NCBI RefSeq assembly: GCF_900115075.1
Contig: NZ_FOVG01000005.1
Location: 124,001-188,000, forward strand
Direction of reading: 5' to 3'
DNA length: 64,000 bases
Origin: Candidatus Pantoea varia
GTDB taxonomy: Bacteria > Pseudomonadota > Gammaproteobacteria > Enterobacterales > Enterobacteriaceae
Each line of letters begins with the position of its first letter. Within the stretch, counting starts at the first letter, position 1. A program made the position numbers and the translations under genes. Below are positions 55,331-64,000 of the stretch, in pieces. The notes under the pieces were generated by a model. The model made no database searches. It saw nothing but the letters and a program-made list of their open reading frames with translations, and was not told the DNA's origin.

Positions 55331-56416
55331 ATGGCTTTAACCCGCCTTCTTATCAAAGATTTTCGTAATATCGAGCAGGCTGACCTGCTGCTGGCACCCG
55401 GCTTTAATTTCCTGGTGGGTGCTAACGGCAGTGGGAAAACCAGCGTTTTAGAGGCGATCCATACGCTGGGGCATGGCCGCTCGTTTCGTAGTTTGCAGGC
55501 GGGGCGGGTCATTCGTCATGACGAGGCAGCGTTTGTGCTGCACGGACGTCTGGAAAATAAAGAGCGGGAAATATCGGTCGGGCTGACCAAAAACCGGGCC
55601 GGTGACAGCAAAGTGCGCATTGATGGCAGCGACGGTCACAAGGTCGCGGAGCTGGCGCAGTTGCTGCCGATGCAGCTAATCACCCCGGAAGGCTTTAGTC
55701 TGCTGAATGGCGGCCCCAAATACCGCAGAGCCTATGTCGACTGGGGCTGTTTTCATAACACGCCCGGCTTCTTTAACGCATGGAACAACATGCGTCGCCT
55801 GCTTAAACAGCGGAACGCGGCACTGCGCCAGGTCTCACGTTACAGCCAGATTCGGCCCTGGGATCAGGAGCTGGTCCCGCTGGCTGAACAGATCAGCCAG
55901 TGGCGTGCTGAATACAGTGCGGCGATTTCCGCAGAGATCACCGCCACCTGTGGCCAGTTCCTGCCGGAGTTTGAGCTGCGCTTCTCCTTCCAGCGTGGCT
56001 GGGACAAAGAGAGCGACTACGCCGAACTGCTGGAACGTAATTTCGAGCGCGATCGCGCGCTGACCTATACCGCCAGCGGTCCCCATAAAGCCGATTTTCG
56101 TATTCGGGCTGAAGGAACGCCAGTTGAAGATTTACTCTCACGCGGGCAGTTAAAACTGCTGATGTGTGCATTGCGTCTGGCACAGGGCGAGTTCCTGACA
56201 AGCCAGAGCGGACGCCGCTGTATTTACCTCATTGATGACTTTGCTTCTGAGCTGGATGAGAGCCGCCGACGCCTGCTGGCGGACCGGTTAAAAGCCACTC
56301 AGGCGCAGGTGTTTGTCAGCGCAATTTCTGCCGGACATGTAATCGACATGACCGACGAAAAGGGCAAGATGTTCCGCGTGGAACAGGGTAAAATAGCGGT
56401 TCAACCTGAAGATTAA
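55331..56416 (+). CDS. recF: Recombination mediator RecF
   Basis: RecF works with RecO and RecR to load RecA on gapped DNA. The 361-residue protein (357 in E. coli) is an SMC-like ATPase with Walker [15 protein letters not shown] at residues 30-43, the signature region [20 protein letters not shown] and Walker [13 protein letters not shown]. gyrB follows after 18 bases, so the dnaA-dnaN-recF-gyrB order is kept despite the insertion upstream. Confidence 0.96.
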   Translation: MALTRLLIKDFRNIEQADLLLAPGFNFLVGANGSGKTSVLEAIHTLGHGRSFRSLQAGRVIRHDEAAFVLHGRLENKEREISVGLTKNRAGDSKVRIDGSDGHKVAELAQLLPMQLITPEGFSLLNGGPKYRRAYVDWGCFHNTPGFFNAWNNMRRLLKQRNAALRQVSRYSQIRPWDQELVPLAEQISQWRAEYSAAISAEITATCGQFLPEFELRFSFQRGWDKESDYAELLERNFERDRALTYTASGPHKADFRIRAEGTPVEDLLSRGQLKLLMCALRLAQGEFLTSQSGRRCIYLIDDFASELDESRRRLLADRLKATQAQVFVSAISAGHVIDMTDEKGKMFRVEQGKIAVQPED

Positions 56417-58843
<2,427 letters not shown>

Positions 58844-58861
58844 CCGGCAGCGGACGTAACA

Positions 58862-58892
58862 GGCCATCACTCAGGTGATGGCCTTTTTTTTT
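58862..58892 (+). terminator. Rho-independent terminator of gyrB
   Basis: GGCCATCAC and GTGATGGCC form a perfect stem with a TCAG loop, followed by nine T residues, 18 bases past the gyrB stop. Confidence 0.96.
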
Positions 58893-59033
58893 GCCGTCCG
58901 GGCGGAAACCCGTCGGGAAGCGCCTTCCTGCCCGCATGCTGCGATCCCCATCACGTTTTAACCCGGTCAGCTCCCTTACTCTTGCCTCTCTTTGCGCTAT
59001 TCCGGCGCACTATTTATTACAGGGAGTGTCACC

Positions 59034-59513
59034 ATGATTGTTTGCGATCGTCACGACTGGGACAGAGAACGTCACGCCTTTCATCCGGTAATCGATCAGG
59101 CGATAAGCTGGATTGCCAGAACAGACTTCAGCCAGCTGGAAACCGGAAAAGTTGAGATCCTGCCCGACAATAAAATGTTCTGTCTGGTGCAGGAGATGAT
59201 GACCGAACCGCCCAGTGCGCGTCGTGCGGAGTCCCACTTCAATTACATCGATATTCAGTATCTGCTGGCAGGCACCGAAAATATCGGCGTGGCCCGCGCT
59301 CATCCCGACCAGCACATCACCGAAGATTTCGCCCAGGAGCGTGACGTCGTTTTTTATCAGAAGATATTAAATGAGTCAGTGATTACGCTGATGCCCGATA
59401 TGTTCGCGCTCTTTTTCCCGCACGATATTCATCGTCCCTGCTGCGCGCCAGGCGAACCCGCAACTATCCGAAAAGCCGTGATTAAAATCCACCGCGATCT
59501 CTTTACCGCCTGA
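59034..59513 (+). CDS. YhcH/YjgK/YiaL family DUF386 protein
   Basis: The 159-residue protein fits the DUF386 (EbgC-like) cupin family: the ESHFNYIDIQYLLAGTENIG block and the C-terminal metal-site region FALFFPHDIHRPCCAPGEP, followed by KAVIKIHRDLF. Family members such as EbgC and YhcH act with sugar and sialic-acid enzymes, probably as anomerases, but function here is unknown. The ATG at 59034 has AGGGAGTG before it; an extension to 58992 is rejected. It stands alone between gyrB and yidA. Confidence 0.85.
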   Translation: MIVCDRHDWDRERHAFHPVIDQAISWIARTDFSQLETGKVEILPDNKMFCLVQEMMTEPPSARRAESHFNYIDIQYLLAGTENIGVARAHPDQHITEDFAQERDVVFYQKILNESVITLMPDMFALFFPHDIHRPCCAPGEPATIRKAVIKIHRDLFTA

Positions 59514-59612
59514 ACCTGGCGGTTTGCTGGCCGTTCTCGCCTGCCATGGAACTGGTCAATGTGCGCTGAATCGCGCTAGCATTGAACAAAACCCAGACGC
59601 TACGAGGACTCT

Positions 59613-60422
59613 ATGGCTATTAAATTGATCGCTATCGACATGGATGGCACCCTGCTCAACCCGCAACATGAGATCACGCCGGGGGTGAAATCCGCCCTGG
59701 ATCGCGCCCGCCAGAAAGGCGTGTCGATTGTGCTGACCACCGGCCGGCCATTTGTGGGTATCCAGCGCTATCTGATGGAGCTGGATATGCAGGCACCCGG
59801 CCAGTATGCGATCAGCAACAACGGTGCGCTGGTTCATCAGGCCGAAGATGGTGAGTGCGTGGCGGAAGTGACGCTAACCTTTGACGACTACCTCTACATT
59901 GAAAATCTGGCGCGTGAGCTTGGCGTGCATTTCCAGGCGTTCGACAAATCCCATCTCTACACGCCGAACAAAGACATCAGCGAATACACCATCCATGAGG
60001 CGAGCCTGACCGGCATTCCGGTGCGCTATCGCGCCGTGGAAGAGATGGATCGCGCCACGCGCTTCCCGAAACTGATGATGATTGACCGCCCGGACCTGCT
60101 CGACGCGGCGATTGCCCGTCTGCCCGAACATGCTCACCAGACTTACACCATCCTGAAAAGCGCGCCTTACTACCTGGAAATCCTCGATCGTCGGGTGAAT
60201 AAAGGTCAGGGCGTCAAAATGCTGGCTGAGAAGCTCGGTCTGAAGCAGGAAGAGGTCATGGCGATTGGCGATCAGGAGAATGACCTGGCGATGATCGACT
60301 ATGCCGGAACGGGCGTCGCAATGGGAAATGCGATTGATTCCGTTAAGAAAATCGCGCAGTTCATTACCAAAACCAATATGGAAGATGGCGTCGCGCATGC
60401 CATCGAAGAGTTAGTGCTGTAA
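59613..60422 (+). CDS. yidA: HAD-type sugar phosphatase YidA
   Basis: The 269-residue cytoplasmic phosphatase (270 in E. coli) is a Cof-type HAD hydrolase active on sugar phosphates in vitro. Motifs are IAIDMDGTLLNP (Asp9, Asp11), LTTGRPFVG, the lysine in NKGQGVKMLAEKLG and GDQENDLAMIDYAGTGVAMG. The ATG has ACGAGG in front. It lies downstream of gyrB as in E. coli. Confidence 0.95.
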   Translation: MAIKLIAIDMDGTLLNPQHEITPGVKSALDRARQKGVSIVLTTGRPFVGIQRYLMELDMQAPGQYAISNNGALVHQAEDGECVAEVTLTFDDYLYIENLARELGVHFQAFDKSHLYTPNKDISEYTIHEASLTGIPVRYRAVEEMDRATRFPKLMMIDRPDLLDAAIARLPEHAHQTYTILKSAPYYLEILDRRVNKGQGVKMLAEKLGLKQEEVMAIGDQENDLAMIDYAGTGVAMGNAIDSVKKIAQFITKTNMEDGVAHAIEELVL

Positions 60423-60436
60423 CGGCCCTGTTCTCT

Positions 60437-60457
60437 GCCGGGCCGCACGGGCCCGGC
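60437..60457. terminator. GC-rich hairpin after yidA
   Basis: GCCGGGCC pairs with GGCCCGGC around a five-base loop, 15 bases past yidA. No T tract follows, so termination is only suggested. Confidence 0.45.
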
Positions 60458-60538
60458 TCCCTTAACCCGCCAAAAAAGCTGCACCGCAAAACAGAATCGC
60501 GTAATTTGTCGGGCAACTCTTTCTCCGCGGGTTTTATC

Positions 60539-61798
60539 ATGTCAGAAAAACAGATCACCTTTGCTGCCCGTCAGCATCAACTCACCAATATCAATGTCTG
60601 GACTGCCGACAGCCAGTGGCTGGCGTTTGACGTCCGTCCCTCGGGCGCGTCGTTTACCAGCCAGACCATTGAGCGGGTCAATGTGATGACCGGCAAGGTG
60701 GAGGTGCTCTATCAGGCCCGACACGGTGCCCACGTCGGCGTCGTCACGGTCAGCCCCGATCTGTCCCCGCGCTACGTCTGCATTCATGGACCGGAACATC
60801 CCGATGCCAGCTGGCAGTATGACTTCCATCACCGGCGCGGTGTGATCGTTCAGAACGGCGCGGCGGTGAATCTGGATGCCTGTGATATCACGCCGCCCTT
60901 TACCCCTGGCGCGCTGCGCGGCGGCTCGCATGTGCACGTTTTCAGCCCCGACGGTTCACGCCTGAGCTTTACCTACAATGACCACGTAATGCATGAGCTG
61001 GATAGCCGCCTCGATCTGCGCAACGTCGGCATCGCGGTGCCGCTGCAGGCAGTGACGCCGGTTAAACAGCATCCGCGCGAATATGATGGCAGCTATTTCT
61101 GCTTGCTGGTGAGCAGCACGCATGCGGAACCACAACCAGGCAGTGACCAGATCAATCGTGCCTATGAAGAGTGCTGGGTGGGCGAGCGCGGCTATCAGAA
61201 ACCGGACGGCAGCTGGCAGCGCTGGGCCATCGCCTTTATTGGCGACACGCTGACGCTGGAGGGCGAAAAACGGCCTGAAGTTTTTATTGTCGATCTGCCT
61301 GACGCGCTGGAGGATTACGCCCGCGCCGGAGAGATGCCGCTGGAGGGCAGCAGCCAGCAGTTACCTGCGCCACCGGCTGGCGTGCAGCAGCGTCGCCTGA
61401 CGCACAGCCGTGGCGTGGCGCTGCAACCGCGTCACTGGCTGCGTGCAGCACCGGATGGCAGCCAGATCGCGTTTCTGATGGCGGATGCCGGAGAGGTGAT
61501 CCAGCTCTGGATGGTGTCACCCAACGGCGGCGAACCGCGTCAGATTACCCGACTCAGCCACAGCATTCAGTCTGCTTTTAGCTGGCATCCTGACGGCCAG
61601 GCGATCGCCTTTATCTGCGATAACAGCGTGATGCAATGTGACGTTGAGAGCGGCGCGTGTCAGCGACTGACCCGCAGAACGGAGGCGGCGCCATCAGGTG
61701 ACGCGGTGGTCTGGTCACCCGATGGTACACAGATTGCTTTTATGCGTGAGGTGAATGGCTGGCGGCAACTCTTTACGGTTACGGCTGTGACCGCATAG
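60539..61798 (+). CDS. yidR: YidR family DUF3748 beta-propeller protein
   Basis: The 419-residue protein matches E. coli YidR (415 residues) throughout, for example SQWLAFDVRPSGASF, RGGSHVHVFSPDG and NDHVMHELDSRLDLRNVG. It contains WD40/TolB-like repeats ending in SPDGTQIAFMREVNGW and has no signal peptide, so it is probably cytoplasmic; function is unknown. The ATG at 60539 is preferred to a start at 60506 on family grounds. Its 3' end overlaps yidQ on the other strand by 20 bases. Confidence 0.92.
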   Translation: MSEKQITFAARQHQLTNINVWTADSQWLAFDVRPSGASFTSQTIERVNVMTGKVEVLYQARHGAHVGVVTVSPDLSPRYVCIHGPEHPDASWQYDFHHRRGVIVQNGAAVNLDACDITPPFTPGALRGGSHVHVFSPDGSRLSFTYNDHVMHELDSRLDLRNVGIAVPLQAVTPVKQHPREYDGSYFCLLVSSTHAEPQPGSDQINRAYEECWVGERGYQKPDGSWQRWAIAFIGDTLTLEGEKRPEVFIVDLPDALEDYARAGEMPLEGSSQQLPAPPAGVQQRRLTHSRGVALQPRHWLRAAPDGSQIAFLMADAGEVIQLWMVSPNGGEPRQITRLSHSIQSAFSWHPDGQAIAFICDNSVMQCDVESGACQRLTRRTEAAPSGDAVVWSPDGTQIAFMREVNGWRQLFTVTAVTA

Positions 61799-62144
61799 GA
61801 GGCATAGGCTGCGCCTGCGCCAGGCTTTCGTTGGTATGCGCCAGCCTTTCGCTCTGCAGGATGCGTTCACGGGGTGAGTCGAGAGTTTTGTCTTTGTCGC
61901 TACGGTAGTAGTCCCACGGTAGCAGCAGCGTATCCAGCACGGCAGAGAAAGGAAGATCGATTAACGCCAGTGGCTTCAGTGCCCAGCTGGTATCACCATC
62001 TGCCAGCATGTCAGCACTGGCACGGGTGCCGGGATAGTAGCCCTGACTCGCACCTGTGTGAGACATCACGCTGGAACAGCCGGTTGTCGCCATTGCGCAG
62101 CACACCATTCCAGCCAGAGGTAAGGTCTTCATTAATTTCATCAT
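61779..62144 (-). CDS. yidQ: YidQ family DUF1375 lipoprotein
   Basis: The product has a signal peptide with the lipobox TTGC followed by SSVMSHTGASQGYYPGTRAS, the hallmark of E. coli YidQ, and the block LIDLPFSAVLDTLLLPWDYYR. It should be a small lipoprotein; function is unknown. Four ATG codons in a row lie near the start. I chose 62144 because GAAGGG lies 6 bases upstream, giving 121 residues; 62141 is equally possible. The order yidR-yidQ-ibpA is that of E. coli. Confidence 0.9.
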   Translation of the reverse strand: MMKLMKTLPLAGMVCCAMATTGCSSVMSHTGASQGYYPGTRASADMLADGDTSWALKPLALIDLPFSAVLDTLLLPWDYYRSDKDKTLDSPRERILQSERLAHTNESLAQAQPMPPMRSQP

Positions 62145-62295
62145 CATCATCCCTTCAGTCATGGCATAAGCCTGGCTGAGTTGGCTTGCCACACAACGTC
62201 AACACTCTGGGGCGAAGTCCGTCTGGTGTCTGGCAAAAGTAGTCCTGAGTGTATGTCATTTCCACAATATGGCGAAAAAAATTGCATTTCGCCCT

Positions 62296-62323
62296 CTTGA
62301 AAATCCTCTTCTGACACCCATTT
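62296..62323 (+). promoter_or_regulatory. Sigma-32 heat-shock promoter of ibpA
   Basis: CTTGAAA at 62296-62302 and ACCCATTT at about 62316-62323, 13-14 bases apart, match the sigma-32 consensus CTTGAAA / CCCCATNT. The expected start is near 62329. Confidence 0.82.
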
Positions 62324-62328
62324 TTATT

Positions 62329-62432
62329 TTACGGACGCACTCACCGTTGCCGCAAGGGACAGTGAGGTGCCGTATCCAGCCTGTCCAATAGTGGAAGGTT
62401 GCCAAAACTTGCTGAACTTCAGGAGTCTTAAT
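62329..62432 (+). promoter_or_regulatory. ROSE-type RNA thermometer in the ibpA leader
   Basis: The leader ends with TTGCT (62409-62413) and the ribosome binding site AGGAG (62421-62425). Paired antiparallel they give U-G, U-A, G-G, C-G and U-A, the pattern with an internal G-G pair that marks ROSE thermometers. The site would be hidden at low temperature and open on heating. Further hairpins in the leader were not folded by hand. Confidence 0.75.
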
Positions 62433-62849
62433 ATGCGTAATTTTGATCTCACCCCACTTTATCGCTCTGCTATCGGTTTTGATCGCCTGTTTAACCTGCT
62501 CGAATCTAATCAGAATCAGAGCAACGGCGGCTATCCTCCTTATAACGTAGAACTGGTCGATGAAAATCACTATCGCATTACCATTGCGGTGGCCGGTTTT
62601 TCGCAGAGCGAACTGGATATCACGGCGCACGACAACGTGCTGATCGTGCGGGGTGCCCATCCTGAAGAGCAGGCCGAGCGTAAATACCTGTATCAGGGAA
62701 TCGCTGAGCGTAACTTCGAGCGTAAATTCCAGCTCGCCGACCACATTGTGGTGCGCGATGCCCGTCTCGAAAATGGTCTGCTGAGCATCGATCTTGAACG
62801 ACTGGTGCCGGAAGAGGCGAAACCACGCCGTATTGAGATTCTTAAATAA
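62433..62849 (+). CDS. ibpA: Small heat-shock protein IbpA
   Basis: IbpA binds aggregating proteins in heat-shocked cells and hands them to DnaK and ClpB. The 138-residue protein starts [20 protein letters not shown] and has the alpha-crystallin domain ([20 protein letters not shown] to [18 protein letters not shown]) and the C-terminal IEILK anchoring motif. It matches E. coli IbpA, not IbpB. No ibpB follows; a terminator comes directly after, in line with the single-sHsp state of Erwiniaceae. Confidence 0.95.
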   Translation: MRNFDLTPLYRSAIGFDRLFNLLESNQNQSNGGYPPYNVELVDENHYRITIAVAGFSQSELDITAHDNVLIVRGAHPEEQAERKYLYQGIAERNFERKFQLADHIVVRDARLENGLLSIDLERLVPEEAKPRRIEILK

Positions 62850-62876
62850 TATTGAGATTCTGAAGTCACCATGAAA

Positions 62877-62902
62877 AACGCCGCTCATGCGGCGTTTTTT
62901 TT
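62877..62902. terminator. Terminator between ibpA and eamA
   Basis: AACGCCGC and GCGGCGTT form a perfect stem with a TCAT loop, with a T8 tract on the right and A5 on the left, so it can serve ibpA and, more weakly, the convergent eamA. Confidence 0.93.
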
Positions 62903-62905
62903 ACC

Positions 62906-63817
62906 TTACGGCTGAGTGCGCATCGCTAAACGCTGACCCAGCACGCCACCAAACACATTGACCAGCAGCCCCAGAATAATCACCACCGCCCCCAGCATCT
63001 GCTGCCCGGAAAGATGCTCATCCAGCACCAGCGCAGCGGTAATAATCCCCACCACCGGCACCAGCAGCGACAGCGGTGCGACGCGCCAGGTTTCATAGCG
63101 GCTTAGCAAATTCCCCCAGATGGCATAGCCCACAATGGTGGCGACAAACGCCAGATAGATCAGCGCCAGCAAGGTCTGCAGGCCGATATGCAGCAGACTG
63201 TTAACGATAGCGGCCTCGCCATCAAACAGCAGCGAACAGGCAAAGAAAGGAATAATTGGCACCAGCGCACTCCAGACCACCAGCGACATGATCGGCACGC
63301 TACGGTTTCGCATGATGATCTTATTGGTGATATTCCCCAGTCCCCATGACAGCGCCGCCGACAACGTCAGCATCATGGTAGTCAACGTAATCCCGGCGCT
63401 GGTCTGCCCTTCCATTCCTGCCGTCGCCAGCATAAACATCCCCAGTGTGGCGATGATAATCCCGACGATATGATTCCAGCGCAGCTTCTCCGCCAGCAAC
63501 AGCGCGCCCAGCAACAGAGTAAAGAAGGCCTGTGCCTGCAGCACCAGTGAGGCCAGCCCGGCCGGCATGCCGAGCTTGATCGCCAGGAAAAGAAACGCGA
63601 ACTGACCAAAACTGATGGTCATGCCGTAAACCACCAGCCAGCGCAGCGGGATCGGCGGGCGACGCACAAAGAAAATGGCGGGAAAGGCGACCAGAGTGAA
63701 ACGCAGTCCGGCGAGCAAAAAAGGCGGCATGCCCTGCAGCCCCAGCTTAATCACCACAAAATTCACGCCCCACGCCACCACTACGCACAGCGCTAACAGC
63801 ATATCTTTTACCGACAT
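62906..63817 (-). CDS. eamA: EamA family metabolite exporter
   Basis: The 303-residue inner-membrane protein has ten predicted helices in two EamA repeats. It closely follows E. coli EamA (YdeD), an exporter of O-acetylserine and cysteine: VVVAWGVNFVVIKLGLQGMP, FPAIFFVRRPPIPL, GLASLVLQAQAFFTLLLGA and YETWRVAPLSLLVPVVG. The ATG at 63817 has CAAGGAGT in front. The substrate is taken from the E. coli relative and is less certain than the family. Confidence 0.87.
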   Translation of the reverse strand: MSVKDMLLALCVVVAWGVNFVVIKLGLQGMPPFLLAGLRFTLVAFPAIFFVRRPPIPLRWLVVYGMTISFGQFAFLFLAIKLGMPAGLASLVLQAQAFFTLLLGALLLAEKLRWNHIVGIIIATLGMFMLATAGMEGQTSAGITLTTMMLTLSAALSWGLGNITNKIIMRNRSVPIMSLVVWSALVPIIPFFACSLLFDGEAAIVNSLLHIGLQTLLALIYLAFVATIVGYAIWGNLLSRYETWRVAPLSLLVPVVGIITAALVLDEHLSGQQMLGAVVIILGLLVNVFGGVLGQRLAMRTQP

Positions 63818-63838
63818 CAGAAACTCCTTGTCCCGCCC

Positions 63839-64000
63839 TCAGGCGGTGATCGCAATCGGGGACGCGATATCGGCACAGCACGCTTCACCCACGATGCGAA
63901 AATAATCGTCTACAGCCAGCGCGATCGATTTATTCAGCTCGCCCGCGTTAAACCATAACGTGCCGACCTGTTGCAGCCGGGTATCCACCCGCAGCGCCAG
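63839..64000 (-). CDS. Unidentified protein, C-terminal 53 residues
   Basis: An open minus-strand frame enters from the right edge and stops at 63839-63841, 21 bases before the eamA start. It reads through LQQVGTLWFNAGELNKSIAL and DDYFRIVGEACCADI. Codon use looks native. I do not recognise the family from this fragment. Confidence 0.55.
   Translation of the reverse strand: MALRVDTRLQQVGTLWFNAGELNKSIALAVDDYFRIVGEACCADIASPIAITA

Overview
The window is chromosomal DNA of a gammaproteobacterium of the order Enterobacterales, most like Pantoea or another member of the Erwiniaceae. The support is the near-identical order and length of many Escherichia coli-type housekeeping genes (rpmH-dnaA-dnaN-recF-gyrB, mnmE-yidC-yidD-rnpA, glyQ-glyS, mtlA-mtlD-mtlR-yibL), a single ibpA without ibpB, and a formate dehydrogenase whose selenocysteine position is a cysteine codon. 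The genus is an inference; no 16S gene or other strict marker is present.

Layout. 0-7.5 kb: the end of a gamma-glutamyltransferase-like gene, yiaF, the mannitol operon mtlADR behind five CRP-like sites, yibL and a VirK/YbjX-type gene. 7.6-11.7 kb: sodA, a class III aminotransferase with a divergent DeoR regulator, and fdhD. 12.1-18.3 kb: fdoGHI-fdhE (formate dehydrogenase-O plus its accessory protein) and yibF. 18.3-35.6 kb: an accessory region holding an AT-rich family 9 glycosyltransferase, a short SymE-like gene and a contact-dependent growth inhibition (CDI) locus read on the minus strand. 35.8-44.7 kb: glyS-glyQ, wecH, an AraC-type regulator, yieH, adeP, yieE and a RutE-like nitroreductase. 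45.0-47.9 kb: a lone bifunctional cell-wall hydrolase with an overlapping exported partner, read here as an effector/immunity pair. 48.2-64 kb: mnmE-yidC-yidD-rnpA-rpmH, then dnaA-dnaN-recF-gyrB, a DUF386 gene, yidA, yidR/yidQ, heat-shock ibpA, eamA and an unidentified partial gene.

The CDI locus is the most interesting part. The intact operon is cdiB (outer-membrane transporter), cdiA (3480 residues) and a small membrane immunity gene. Behind it lie a decayed second cdiA 3' end and two displaced toxin-tip/immunity modules. Both toxin tips start at a VENN motif. One is broken by a single in-frame amber codon and the other by a one-base loss in an A6 run, while both immunity genes are open. 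In all three modules the immunity start lies 14-17 bases inside the toxin end. An intact symE-like gene and a symE remnant bracket the two displaced modules. The locus adjoins yibF, where E. coli K-12 carries rhsA, so the same chromosomal neighbourhood appears to accept toxin systems of different types.

Other points: Cys196 in FdoG with no selAB beside yibF, a 91-base palindromic element between dnaN and recF, nine GATC sites and a perfect DnaA box ahead of dnaA, and a sigma-32 promoter plus ROSE-type RNA thermometer ahead of ibpA.
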